From contig CM121341.1 of NCBI GenBank assembly GCA_051530055.1, positions 12,524,001 through 12,588,000 on the forward strand: a stretch of DNA of 64,000 bases. The letters are read 5' to 3'. Numbering within the stretch: position 1 is the stretch's first letter; the number at the start of each line of letters is the position of its first letter. Source of the DNA: Neoechinorhynchus agilis (lineage: Eukaryota; Acanthocephala). Under the pieces are notes generated by a model. That model saw nothing but the letters and a program-made list of their open reading frames with translations, was not told the DNA's origin and searched no databases. A program made the position numbers and the translations under genes. Of the stretch, positions 10,501-20,518 are shown one piece after another.

Positions 10501-11835
10501 TGTGACTCTTCCGAAAGTAGATTGATCGATGGAGATCTGAAGTTAAATGCTGGATACCAAGCATGCCATATCATCCACATGGCCGAGGATGAAGTTAGTG
10601 CTGTTTGCTTATTTGACTATGTTATGGTCATGGCTTGTCCGTTTGCATTTACAATTACTGATTTGAGTCGCGCTTCGTTTTCTATTGAACTCATTAGATT
10701 TTCATCGACTTTGAGTGAGATGAACGACGAGTCGTCAGGTGATGAGCGCAGGAGTAGAAGTGTGAGGTCAATGAAAAGCACCCTTCGAAGTAGTTTTAGA
10801 CGACGGTTCAAGTTGAATGCCGCTGACACACCAGATCGGCATTTAAATCCCGGAAGTCGAACTATGTTGAGTTTTGCTTCAAGTGCAGGACGTTCCCTTG
10901 CGTCTTCTGCTGCAAAGTATCTAATGCCGATTTCAACCAGTGCGACAACATCAGTAACTACAATGCACGAAACCAATCAAGTTGGCTGCAACACAAGCGT
11001 AATTATTCATATTGTTCAATTGAGTTCATCTCAGCGACAACAACAAGATGTGGATTATGACTCTAATCTCATCCTGATTGGACACCAATCTACAGTTCAA
11101 GTGTATTCCACCCACAAACACACTTCCAGTTGTCGTTTTCACAGAACTCTAAAATTTAAAGGCACGTGCCAACAACGAATCACGCACATTTCTAATCTTC
11201 AACTTGAGAAAACTAGTCTTTCACGACACACCGGTACAATATTCAAGCGAAACTGGCTTGAACCGACCAGCATTCGTAGTCATACCCAGAAACCATACCT
11301 AATCATTTGCTCAAACCAGCAAATCAAACTAATCAGCCTCGCTTCAATGACGTCTTTTAAAACAATATCAAAATGCCGAGTGCCCGGCACTTCTGGTCAC
11401 ATTTTCAAAGCTGCAGTTGTCGAACACTCGAATTCCAAATCATTATGTCTTCTTATGAATAGTGGAACCATTGCTCGCGTATCACTTCCGTCACTTAAAA
11501 TTCTGCAAAAGGCAAGCATTATTGAACCGTCTAACAATTTTCCTCTAAGGAGCACAACTTTTCTTAAATCTAGTAGTCGTTTATTAGTTCAAATCTCACC
11601 TGGTGAATTTAAGGAATTAAGAATAGAAGTCGAAGCGAACAACGCTGCGTCGATTAATTTTAATGATAGTTCAAACGATGGTGACAAACGTCTTGTGATT
11701 GCTAGTGGACTTCAGCGTATGAGAAGAAACAGGATGACGGGAAAAAACAAAACACAAAATTCAGACAGAAATATTTGGAGAATGATTTGGTCGCCTTATA
11801 AGAGTTCGAGCAGAGTGTCAGCTGAACGTGAGTGA
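7516..11835 (+). CDS. LLGL: Lethal giant larvae (Lgl/LLGL) WD40 cell-polarity protein, multi-exon
   Basis: Lgl is a cortical scaffold of the basolateral polarity module and is regulated by aPKC. Three coding blocks are visible: ~7516-8135, ~9099-10010 and ~10190-11827. Block 1 has the N-terminal WD repeats (DLRVLAIGTQDGRLRLYAQN, then DGTMQIWQL). Block 2 has YGPFPKSPIT, the Lgl signature GGLPRPEYSDKHTLTIAFED, LAVLVLLEEELIGIDL...WPTFKLPYLWSLHCSPLTAC and GHADGSVCWWD. Block 3 has NWPPFRRVGTFNPFS and the basic segment RSMKSTLRSSFRRRFK, the counterpart of the aPKC-phosphorylated polybasic helix; this and LPYL.SLHCS favour Lgl over tomosyn. The intron at ~8136-9098 holds two SINEs. A consensus donor GTGAGT at 11828, just before the apparent stop, suggests a further 3' exon that I could not place. 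Exact exon limits are approximate. Confidence 0.85.
8349..8697 (+). repeat. tRNA-derived SINE, family 1, copy C, inside the Lgl intron
   Basis: Starts with tttgtacattccgtagttgt and keeps gggtccgaaatc (degenerate B box), ggggacgaaatacc and cactgatgagtcc. The tRNA-like head is more eroded than in copy A. Confidence 0.65.
8721..9045 (+). repeat. tRNA-derived SINE, family 1, copy D, inside the Lgl intron
   Basis: Starts gtttgcacattccgtagttg, with ggggtccaaaatcc in the B-box position and actcactgatgagttcc in the body. It follows copy C in the same orientation with about 20 bp between them. Confidence 0.65.
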
Positions 11836-12547
11836 TCCTTCTAAAAAAGTAAACAATCGCAATGAGATTGTGATCAAGCAAGAAATGCTGTCACAAAATT
11901 AAGTGAGGCATATTTCTTAGATGAGATATTTTATATCCTCTGTTTTGCAACGAGCAGTTTTTCAAAATATTTAGATCTTAAACAAACTTACCAAGACTTT
12001 CACTGAGTGCGTATTTGGGTGAATACGCATAAGCCAAAATAACACCGTTAAGAATCTACATGCTATTAGCTTTCCCAATATTATCCGAATGATTTTTTTA
12101 AGTGATAGCACGTATCGATTTTAAATTACAGCTCGCATTTCAGTCTAGAGGAAATGAATTTGCTCAGTCTTTTTTACATTGATTTTTGAACGAATCAACG
12201 CAAAATATGGAAACGGGGTTAATTTGACTATTAAAACTTCCATCGTATAAATCGACACTCGTTTTTCTTTAGAAACTCCTGGTGATTCAGCGAATACTCA
12301 TTTAGGCAAGAGGATTTGGGCTCCTTTAACAATCATGATGATGCTTTGACAATTCGATTTTTTACGATATGCGGCGTTTAATTGGAGGTTTTATCAAAAG
12401 TAAATTCTCAAGGGTTGCACTGCCTACCAGACACGAGAAGGCGCTTCAGACAGCTTTTATCTATTGAATTCCTTTTATTAAATTATTTTACATCCTTGTA
12501 CATAAAGGCTATTCTGCTTAATTTTTAAAAACACTTTAAAAAATAGT
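11836..12547. other. Gene-free stretch downstream of Lgl
   Basis: AT-rich, no open frame or repeat that I recognise. A missing last Lgl exon could lie here. Confidence 0.3.
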
Positions 12548-12657
12548 TTGAATTTCGGTGATTATAATCTCCCCCGGATAAAGGTATTTTATTGCTAAGA
12601 AATCGAAGGCGAGGCATCCTCTTTCGAAATAGGGATTATGATCACCACAAATTTAAA
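12548..12657. mobile_element. Short inverted-repeat element (MITE family M), copy a
   Basis: Left end reads GGTGATTATAATCTCCCCCG, right end read in reverse is GTGGTGATCATAATCCC. About 110 bp, no coding capacity. Relatives at 18193-18405, 18541-18672 and 20631-20799. Confidence 0.55.
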
Positions 12658-12777
12658 TTTATCATTCCGAATCTCTATATGATTTCAGAGAATTCTCAAT
12701 GTAATTATTGTAAAAATTAATTACCCAAAATCCCTTTTTCCCCAACACTACTAGAACTTCCGTTTTTGATACTCAGA

Positions 12778-12939
12778 TCACATCTTAGGCTTCTGCACAC
12801 TAACGTCCTCCTTTTTTCCATCCCCCTCGCAGCAGCATCTCTCATCCTGTGGTACATCCTTCAAAGTATCTTCCACATGACGACCACAGCCAGCCCAAGT
12901 CATCTTCTTACACTTTTTGCAAGCAACCAGATAGCACAT
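12778..12939 (-). CDS. Small conserved Cys-rich protein (MC..C..C.K.TW.GCG.H family)
   Basis: A single-exon frame of 53 residues from the ATG at 12939. It opens MCYLVACKKCKKMTWAGCGR, followed by HVEDTLKDVPQDERCCC, and ends in a charged tail. I recognise the pattern M-C-x5-C-x2-C-x-K-x-T-W-x-G-C-G-x-H...V...C from very small, widely distributed eukaryotic proteins of unknown function; the paired cysteines and the histidine suggest a zinc site, which is inference. An upstream in-frame ATG at 12966 would add nine residues, but the MC start is the one the family normally uses. The plus-strand frame across the same bases is a shadow. Confidence 0.7.
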   Translation of the reverse strand: MCYLVACKKCKKMTWAGCGRHVEDTLKDVPQDERCCCEGDGKKEDVSVQKPKM

Positions 12940-12959
12940 TTCGTATGAGACGTGAACGA

Positions 12960-14165
12960 GTTTCAACTCGTTGATCTAAGACCGTTGATCTTATAGCTCT
13001 CTAGCTTTTTTTAGGTGAGTCAAAACAAGGTGTTTTCTAGATGTTTTTGTACGAAAAAAACCAAGAATTTAACGTAGACCACATAAAGATGCTGTTCAGG
13101 CTTCTGAAAAACGCGAAGTGTTCTTGATACAACGACGAAGAACCATAATAAAAATGCAATTGGGGGTTAATTTTAACGATAAATATGAAATGTGGCACGA
13201 GCCGAACATCGTGCATGAGAAAGGGCAACCAAGAATAACGGATATTCTGATTTTGGAGCCATTAAAGGGAAAGATCTTGGCAACCGCCCACCATGAAATG
13301 AACGAAAATCTTGGTGAAGAGATGATGCGATTTAAAGAAGCAAAATACGAATAACTGCGTAGCGCTGTCGCAAATGAACACAATTTAGCGATGCATAACG
13401 TTTCGGTAGTGGCACCAGCTTCAGATATATGGAATCGGTAGTAAGACTGCTAGAAATATGGCTTGGACGGCAGCAGAACACCCCATCGATGTCTTCAAAC
13501 CTGTTATGTCGAAGACTATAAATTGTGAATCTTAAACGAGCTATAAGAAGGAAGCAAATTTGAAAGGTAACTGGCCTCAATAATGTATAGAGCTTTTAAA
13601 ATCACTAATTTAATTTTTTGATAATAAATGAGAATTTGAAAGCCGTTTTGGACTGAAGCAAAAGCGGCACAAACGGGCTAACGGAATAAAGTCGCCTTCT
13701 AATTTTCATGCCTTTTCATTTTGCAAAATCAGTTGAAAATGCATAAGCATTCGTGTTAATTTGAGAAATTTTTTTTAAACAAACGTTTTTTTTAATCATA
13801 ACATAATAAAGTACAAAATGTGCAATCACCACCGTCTGCAAAATTGGAGCTAACTAGTTTTTAGCGAATAAGCGCCAAAGCGCTCCATCGGTGTCTTCAA
13901 GTGACTATAAAAGGAAACTGACCTCAAAAACTTAAAGAGATTAAATCCTCGTTTATGTATAGAACTTTTAAAACCACTAATTTAATTTTTTGATAATAAA
14001 TGAGAATCTGAATTGGAACAATATGCATTCTCGATATCGTCTCATCGCCTGATTAATATATTGAAAAATTTATCAGTCTCGATGAAGCACACGAACTACT
14101 CAAAACGGTGGCATTCAAAATCGGTTTAGCGAAAATTATTTGAAATCTATCAAGTCTTGGACTTT
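12960..14165. other. Repeat-rich intergenic stretch with an internal duplication
   Basis: A 57-bp segment (tgtatagagcttttaaaatc...aataaatgagaat) occurs at 13581-13637 and again at 13955-14011. Each is preceded about 100 bp upstream by a short piece resembling the start of the retroelement fragment at 14.2-14.5 kb (ccatcg(a/g)tgtcttcaa), so two small remnants of that family probably lie here. A frame at 13118-13354 (plus; NDKYEMWHEPNIVHEKGQPR) looks protein-like but has no family I know and is followed by stops. Confidence 0.35.
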
Positions 14166-14169
14166 CCGT

Positions 14170-14463
14170 TCATTCGGTCTTAGCAAGAAGAGCACCAATA
14201 CGAACGTCTTGAAAAACATAATATATTTTTAACAATTCAAACAATCTGTTTGAAGCCCACTCACCACCTCCAGCCGAATTCCAGTTTCGTCCTTCCTCGA
14301 CCGTCGCCATCACGCTGGCAGCATTGCCTCGTTGTACTGCCAGCGAGATATTTTGTCGAAGGAATACACCTGCTCTTGAGTCTCCGGTTGCCTCTCTCAA
14401 TTTCTTCGAGACATCCTGGAGCAGAGAGAGTGCCGAGCTGCCGAGCGCTCCATACGTCTTCAA
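14170..14463 (-). mobile_element. C-terminal fragment of a non-LTR-type reverse transcriptase protein
   Basis: The minus strand reads KTYGALGSSALSLLQD, then KKLREATGDSRAGVFLRQNI and SLAVQRGNAASVMATV. I know this C-terminal signature (V-E-T-x-G-A-x-G ... AVQRGNAASV) from abundant invertebrate reverse transcriptase proteins that also carry a YLDDGT-GG catalytic box; such a box occurs in this window at 38.99 kb. Only the end of the protein is present, as expected for a 5'-truncated copy. A smaller inverted piece with the same LLQNISLAVQR motif lies at about 14990-15045 on the plus strand. Confidence 0.55.
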
Positions 14464-15232
14464 GAAAAAAACTTCTTGGGTTTACTTTTGGATCATCCAG
14501 AAACTGCTTTGACCAAGCAGTAAAAGATAGTGAAATGCAAAAAAGAATTTAAATTTCTTCTATTAAACATATGATGAGATTCGATCAATCCCAACTTTAA
14601 TGCTAATTTTTCATACCACGTAATCAATTTGATTTCGCTTCTTTCCCGTCTTTTTCTTGTCATCAGCGTATCTTCATATCGCCGCAGTGAAAATTTATTA
14701 ACCTACCTTGAGGGGTTTAAATTTAAATCGAGTTGACCAGTGATACGTTGCAAATTGTGTTCTTCCATTTCCTTGTCGTTAATTCGAAGATAGTTGCATA
14801 AAATAAATTGTTAGGCAATTATTATCTTCCACTCGGGAGTCATTCTGAGAGTCTAACTTATATTTTTGCCTTGTACTTTTCTTCTTGTTACCGATCAAAA
14901 TGATGGTTATTTTGAAACTAAAGGTCGATTTCAACACATACTTATCCCTTCTGTACATTAGTAACATTGGCCATCCGCGATGAAGAGCATTCCTCCTACA
15001 AAACATAAGCCTGGCTGTGCAACGAGAGGGAACGCTGCATCCGTCCTTTCGACCATTACACCAGGACGGTAGCTGAGTGATCCAGAGCGGTGGTGTCTCA
15101 TTAACTGCTATGTAGTTTTTAAAAATCCCAAAGCCTTTAAGCGATTTCAAATTTTTGGTTTTGAAATTCTGTATGCCCTTTGCGACATCATTGATGTATT
15201 TTTACTCGTATTTCGAAAAGATCGACTTGCAG

Positions 15233-16276
15233 ATGACACATTCCGCTCCTGAATTCGACAGACTCGTCCCACTATTCTGCAATGAGACTCTTAATCCGGC
15301 CAATACCAAAAACTTGTTTCCGGACGATCGCTGTGTAAGCCTATTAATCTCCTTGGTAAAGATTCCACCAGTGAGCAACTTATTAATAAATTTCAAACTT
15401 CCAAGACCACTGTACACTTCATCGACCATTGATTCGATCTGTGTGTTTGTACGGGATAACATTTGGACCAAAGAGGAGCGCGATTATGATCGACTGGCTG
15501 ATAAGTACCTTAAAGCCCTTGCTCCCATTAGTCAGAAATATGGATTCAAATTTAAGATTATAACGGCTCAGCAGCTCTTGACCGAGTACAAGACCTATGA
15601 ACAAAAGCGTAAGTTGGCTTGCAGGTTCAATTTGTTTCTCGTTGACACTCGAGTGAATGGTGCTTTAATTACCCGTCGTGCGTTTGGAAAAGAGTTTCGA
15701 AGACGAGGCAAATGGCCGCTAAGATTCAGTTTGTCACGATATGCTGGTAGGAAGATTGTTTTAGATAAGTTCGAGTCGATTATTCTGCATCGATCAACGT
15801 GTCAAATAAAAGGACGGGGAGCAACTGTTTCTGTGAGAATCGGAGTTGCATCCGACATGGATACCATTCGCGCTAATGCCGAAGCTGTCTATGAACAATT
15901 TGAATCTCTGATTCCGGGAGGTGGTCTAAGGAATGTTAAATCTGTACATCTTGTTTGCAATACGAACAAATTATCAATGCCACTTTATATGAACACGGCG
16001 AACTCGAACATTGAATTTGATGATGTTCAAATTGAAATTCCGCCTTGTCGTCGATTTGAGACTTTTGAAGATGAATGCGTCGTGACGAATGGAGCTGAAA
16101 ATAACGAGTTTGGAAAAGTGAAATTCACACAGCCTATGAAGTTTAGTTTTAAAAAAAGTGACACAAGCGGATACGAAAAGGAAAGGAAACTTAAAAAGTG
16201 GACGGATTTAAAATCAGTTAAAAAAGCAAAAGCGAAAGCGAAGAATGCGGAAATCGACTCTGACGGCGAAGAATAA
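15233..16276 (+). CDS. Ribosomal L1-domain protein (RSL1D1/Cic1-like), ribosome biogenesis
   Basis: 347 residues from the ATG at 15233, which directly follows a good acceptor (gacttgcag), so a 5' non-coding or short coding exon may precede it. The L1 fold spans residues ~10-260: DDRCVSLLISLVKIPPV, SICVFVRDNIWTKEERDYDR, the family core YKTYEQKRKLACRFNLFLVD with T..VNGALI, then STCQIKGRGATVSVRIGVAS and IPGGGLRNVKSVHLV near the domain end. The last 60 residues are Lys-rich and end in an acidic EIDSDGEE, as is common in nucleolar proteins. Family members assist pre-60S assembly in the nucleolus. RSL1D1 orthology is likely but not certain; it could be another L1-domain paralogue. Confidence 0.85.
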   Translation: MTHSAPEFDRLVPLFCNETLNPANTKNLFPDDRCVSLLISLVKIPPVSNLLINFKLPRPLYTSSTIDSICVFVRDNIWTKEERDYDRLADKYLKALAPISQKYGFKFKIITAQQLLTEYKTYEQKRKLACRFNLFLVDTRVNGALITRRAFGKEFRRRGKWPLRFSLSRYAGRKIVLDKFESIILHRSTCQIKGRGATVSVRIGVASDMDTIRANAEAVYEQFESLIPGGGLRNVKSVHLVCNTNKLSMPLYMNTANSNIEFDDVQIEIPPCRRFETFEDECVVTNGAENNEFGKVKFTQPMKFSFKKSDTSGYEKERKLKKWTDLKSVKKAKAKAKNAEIDSDGEE

Positions 16277-16382
16277 TTATTGTTTCTTAGATTTTTGACT
16301 TATAAAAGGCACGTCGTATTATTCGTTCAGCATTTCATAATGATTACTAGAAAGACAAATAAGCGTTTAGATATTTTAAACT

Positions 16383-16431
16383 AAAACCGAGGAAGGGATG
16401 TCCTAAATCTGAATCAATAGAAACTGCTTCG
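16383..16431 (+). repeat. Fragment of a SINE family 1 tail
   Basis: aaaccgaggaaggg...cctaaatctgaatcaataga repeats the 3' end of the SINE that starts at 16581. It lies immediately upstream of a segment (16470-16570) that also recurs at 29162 and, inverted, at 60.43-60.49 kb. Confidence 0.5.
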
Positions 16432-16580
16432 TTGTTATTTAGGACGCTTGTCGACACCCGAGGGAGATCGTCAAAGACGAATACATTTCGACTGATTGAA
16501 TCAGTTATTGTCAATTCAACTGTAAATTGTTTCGATATAAGAAAGTTTAGAAGCTGTTTTTCGCAGTAACCTGCTTCCCA

Positions 16581-16934
16581 GTTTGTACATTCCGTAGTTG
16601 TGACGATGAGGTCAAGTGGACTTCAGCCCTGAATCCCGGTTACTGGATGGATGGGTTCAAATCCACGATCGTCAATGACGTACAACCAAAGGGGACGAAA
16701 TACCGCTGAACGGATGAAACTCACTGATAAGTCCCGCCTCCTCGGGAGGTATCCGAGAATCGGGAGGGATGTACAAACTCTTTACCGTATACATTCGAGC
16801 CTAAGTGATTAAATTAATTCTCTGATGCAGGAGATCGGTGTGGCTTCATGCCAATAAGAAAACCCAAAAAAGCCGAGGAAGGGAATAACCCTAAATCTGA
16901 ATCAATAGAATCGGTTTGCCAGTAAAGACATTTA
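16581..16934 (+). repeat. tRNA-derived SINE, family 1, copy E
   Basis: By eye the same sequence as copy A at 6083-6436 over about 354 bp, including the class II tRNA-like head (A-box-like AGGTCAAGTGG; B box GGGTTCAAATCC) and the actcactgataagtccc body. Near-identity 10 kb away points to recent mobility or gene conversion. Confidence 0.75.
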
Positions 16935-16964
16935 AGGATTCTCAAGTGTTTATTATTAATGATA

Positions 16965-17022
16965 ACACGTTTTATTTGTTAAAGCACAAAGATTAGGACC
17001 CATGTACCTTAGGGTCCTCTTG
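16965..17022 (+). repeat. 58-bp dispersed repeat with a small hairpin
   Basis: aacacgttttatttgttaaa...aggacccatg...gggtcctcttg recurs at 49317-49375 with few changes. The AGGACCC/GGGTCCT pair can form a stem. It may be the end of an element I cannot name. Confidence 0.5.
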
Positions 17023-17348
17023 GGGCGAAAGAATTCCTAAATGGCGGAGGCGTTTGACGAAAAGTGCAGTGTTTGAGTCCCGATTTCAGATTTGATTGAA
17101 ATTGAAGAAATTCTAAAGGAAATGTTACTCGCCGGATATCATTTGGAAGATCGTGTTAGGATGAAGGCTTGCGGGAGTATCAGGGAATCAACTCAAAGCA
17201 TTTAGAGCAGTTCAAGTAGAATTTGTGATTGGTGCAGAAATCTTTGATGTGAACTGCATCTACGATTTTCGAAATAGTTCGTGGGTCAACTACGATCATG
17301 AATCGCAACACTTCCAATCGCTCACAATTTTTATTTATTCCTCGCGAT

Positions 17349-18065
17349 TCAAAGCTTATTGAACGATACAATGTCGACCGATTGAACAAAATCCTCCAAC
17401 TCCATGATTTTCTCTTCTAAAACATCAGTAGAAACCTTTTCATCCTCAATAACCGTTGAAATTTGAAGCTTCTTTATTCCAAACGCAACTGGGACAAGTT
17501 TAGCTAAACAGAATAATGCGAATTAACGATCAGAAAGTAAAGAATGTAAAAACTACTTACATGCCCCCCACGAGAGACCGTCCATTTGTATATTTCTAAC
17601 TCGCCGTTCCATTTCCACAAGATCCGTGGAGTCTTCCCAAGGTTTCACGTCAAAGACTACATTGCTCTTTGCAGCAGCTTTTGTCTTAGTTGCCTTCTTT
17701 TGTTCATACATTGCGATTCGTTCCTGCTTTATCCGTTCTTGTTCAGCCGTGTCCTCTTCAGTGTCCGAAGCAAACAGATCGATGTCATCATCATCATTGT
17801 TAGACGGCGGAATGTTAAGACCGAATTTACTGAGATCATTGCATTTGATGGAATGAAACTTTGCCCGTTCGTTTTGATCGAACGAATTCATATGAGAATG
17901 CCATCTCTTCAAATTCACATGTTTATCCGTCAATGAAACTTTGATGTGATCCAAAAGGAAAAGGTCCACGCTGCTCGGTTCGAACCCAACAATGTACGAA
18001 CGAGACTCTAAAAACTTGTCAACAGCGTCCAGCTGAACTTCAGATTCCACTTGAGGGCAAGACAT
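17349..18065 (-). CDS. EEF1B2: Elongation factor 1-beta (eEF1B-alpha), GDP/GTP exchange factor of eEF1A
   Basis: Two exons, 17561-18065 and 17349-17503, with a 57-bp intron (GTAAGT...TTTAG) that joins in phase to give 219 residues, the normal length. Residues ~10-70 form the GST-C-like N-terminal region ([20 protein letters not shown]...[11 protein letters not shown]). A poly-Asp linker ([17 protein letters not shown]) and the acidic central hub follow. The C-terminal catalytic EF1-GNE domain reads [40 protein letters not shown] and [14 protein letters not shown], ending [14 protein letters not shown]. It recycles eEF1A-GDP to eEF1A-GTP in the cytosol. All key features are present; I see nothing abnormal. 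Confidence 0.95.
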
Positions 18066-18192
18066 CGAATGCAGTACTGAGATGGAGCATTGTGTGAGAT
18101 GTGCTCAGTGCTGTGTAACTCTACGAAAGAACAGTAAAGGATGACGTAAAATTTGCAATTATCAAGGGAAAATCCTTCGAGATAATAGAGTT

Positions 18193-18405
18193 GGAGATGT
18201 TGTGGTGATCACAATTTTCATCCGGATAGGCGATAGTTTATGTTGAGTATTAAAATTGGGAAATTTCGCGAAAAAACATTATATTTTCAATCGTTGTTTT
18301 AAATTTATTTAAGACATGAGATTGATCAGGTAAGGCTTCCTCCTTTGAAGTATCTTAATTCAATATAAAACATAAACTATCCGAGGGGGATTATAATCAC
18401 CACAA
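18193..18405. mobile_element. MITE family M, copy b
   Basis: Ends are inverted: GTTGTGGTGATCACAAT...CCGGATAG...AGTTTATGTT on the left and AACATAAACTATCCG...GATTATAATCACCACAAC on the right. About 210 bp, no coding content. Confidence 0.6.
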
Positions 18406-18433
18406 CTTTAAATCTTTGCTAAGATATTTAATT

Positions 18434-18672
18434 CAAGCTTGAATTACCGAAAAGATCGAATCCCGCAGTAGTAATTTCTTTTAAAGGATTTTTTGTTTTG
18501 TAAAAGTATTCCCAATTCAACGTTGTCATTTTGGGAAATGTCAAGATCATAATCCTCCCCCCGGATAGAAAATAATTTATTAAGATATGTCGCCATAAAA
18601 ACTTCGAATAATCATGAAATATTTCAAAAAATGCGTTTTATCCGAGCAGGATTACGATCTTCACATCTCCAA
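18434..18672. mobile_element. Composite of a 120-bp direct repeat and MITE family M, copy c
   Basis: 18434-18560 (gaattacc-aaaagatcg...gggaaatgtc-agatcat) is repeated almost unchanged at 20524-20648. The M-family termini then enclose 18541-18672 (gatcataatcctccccccgg ... aggattacgatcttcacatc). The two direct repeats bracket the Penelope-like fragment and its LINE insertion. Confidence 0.55.
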
Positions 18673-20300
18673 ATATTTGCTAACATTTATATAATTTATG
18701 TGGGACAGACCAAACAGGGACTCAGCAAAAAGATCTCACAGCACAGATATGCATACAGGCGCAATGACCCTTCCTCAATAACAATAACAATTTTATTTGA
18801 TCATACGTACGAACAGGAAAGTGTCAGAGGGCCATAACATAAGTTGTGCAATCATGCATTTCGAACATCCATCCATCTGCATAGATTATGTTTCAAGGAG
18901 TCAATATCTGGCTGCTTGAGGAATAGTGCATTTTTTAGCAGAACCTCTCCAAAAATAAGACGTTGCTCTGGACGTCTATCGCGACTAAAAAACGTAAGGC
19001 CAGAGATGGCCCATGCTTTCCAAATTTGAACGCGTTTTTTGTCCGTTAGGTTCAGCGTGCTTGCTCTAACATGCAAACGTTTTGCTAATTTAAGAATTTT
19101 ATTAAAATGTGTCAGGTCAAATTTCTCATTCAACCTTGCATTAAAATTATATCCTAAAATCTTAATTCGGTTGAATTTTTTGTTATTTGAATCTTGGTCT
19201 ACAATTGGTAGGATTTGTTCCCTGATGATCCTTCTTAACTTTTTGGTAATATAAGGCTAACAGCCGCGACCATAATGTTTGTTTTATTGCAATTCAAGCT
19301 TAGGCCCATTAAGTTTGACTGTCGATTAATAAAAGATACGATGTCTCTCATTAACACCGGGAATTCCCAGGAGTTATCGGTAGAAAGAACCGTGCTAATA
19401 TCTTCTGCGTAGATAATCGTTTTCACCCCATTTATTGAATAGCCCGAGATGAATTGCATCGCAATCAGGGATAGTATTGGCGATAGCGGTGAACCCTGAG
19501 GGAGACCTTTAGTTGGGAAGAAAACTTTGCCGTCCGTGTCGTCCTCGAAGTAAAAGGATTTTGAGTTAAGTATATCCCTCAGGCGGGCAAGAATATCGTT
19601 AGGAAAATTGAGGTGCAGGTTGACATTGTCATAGGCCGCTGAGAAATCAAAAGAAACTAGGCATTTGTATTTGCATGGGTTTTGGGAAAGAGAAGAATAG
19701 ATATCCCTAACGGCCGAAATGACCGACCTGCCCTCGAAGAAACCATGACAGTTTGAGGAGATGATGTCCTTTTCCACACAAAATTCCATGAGGTAGTCAG
19801 CGAGTACCTTCTCATATAACGGTACTAGAGAATTTTGTATTGAGATAGGGCTCAGGTCAGATGGGGAAGTAACTGTACGTTTTTTGCCTTTAACCAGGAG
19901 GATACGGCGTGATATGTTAATTTTTCCCCATTCGTCCCTAGATGCCCATAGAACAGCATTTTTGAAGAAGGCTACATTCAGGGGAGAGAAGCGATATTTT
20001 CGGGATAATGACAGGTCGTCCGTAATATTCCATGTCGACATATCATGGAAGCAAATTTCCGCAATCGACGTCTGTTTGGCGAGGGATAGCGAAAACATTT
20101 TGAACGCTGAGCTCGACCCTTCCTCAGCCATATCAAATCATGCGGTGAATTGTGGACATCAAACTGATTTTAATGACGCGAATGTGTGCCTAGCGCACAG
20201 CCATATTTACGGAATCGATTGATAATAAAAGCCATCAAAATAGGCTGCTCAATTCAACCGATCGAAGGTAATAAAGCCAGTTTAAAATTGCCATTAAAAC
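18673..20300 (+). mobile_element. Penelope-like element fragment: GIY-YIG endonuclease region, split by a LINE
   Basis: Plus-strand 18680-18777 encodes IIYVGQTKQGLSKKISQHRY followed by AYRRNDPSS, the GIY-YIG-type endonuclease motif (here YIIYVGQT) of Penelope-like retroelements. Homology resumes at 20115 with NHAVNCGHQTDFNDANVC, the downstream H...H.IDF.n...v element of the same domain. Between the two lies the LINE described next. The reverse transcriptase part of the Penelope-like element is absent, so this is a 5'-truncated, dead copy. Confidence 0.65.
18778..20114 (-). mobile_element. 5'-truncated non-LTR retrotransposon (LINE) with 12-bp target-site duplication
   Basis: The insertion is flanked by gacccttcctca at 18766-18777 and 20115-20126. 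Its minus-strand 3' end is a short TTATTG-type microsatellite tail at 18778-18792, as in several LINE clades. The minus-strand frame 19235-20114 encodes reverse transcriptase with FDFSAAYDNV, LPQGSPLSPILS and the catalytic box YAED. A second frame, 18852-19210, continues with the C-terminal region (EKFDLTHFNKILKLAKRLHV), so one frame break lies near 19.22 kb. The box is YAED rather than the usual YADD. The clade is not assigned. Confidence 0.75.
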
Positions 20301-20518
20301 GGCAGCGGTGCTCTAGCTCAGAAGTTCTAGTGGACAATGAGACCAGGAACAAGGGTTTGACGAACATGTTGCCCGATGATATGATCTTATGGCTTAAAAT
20401 AAAATTCGTATTTTAGATGTCAAACCTTGGGGAAATGTTGGAATTATCCGACGAAATATCGGAAATAAATTAGTGAACTAAAATCCGGGGTGCCAAAACT
20501 ACCAAAAGAAAAAATAAT

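Noticed and set aside
7516-11835. Tomosyn (syntaxin-binding) identity for the WD40 gene
   Set aside because: The GGLPRP-EY signature and the polybasic KSTLRSSFRRR segment are Lgl features; no R-SNARE-like C-terminus is seen.
12766-12948. Hydrophobic 60-codon plus-strand frame
   Set aside because: It is the reverse shadow of the Cys-rich small protein on the minus strand.
17035-17090. tRNA-like stretch (TGGCGGAGGCG ... GTTTGAGTCCC)
   Set aside because: The boxes are approximate and no acceptor stem can be formed; not called as a tRNA gene.
18673-18837. A phage- or intron-type homing endonuclease reading of the GIY-YIG motif
   Set aside because: The downstream H...CGH..DFN element and the animal, repeat-rich setting fit a Penelope-like element better.
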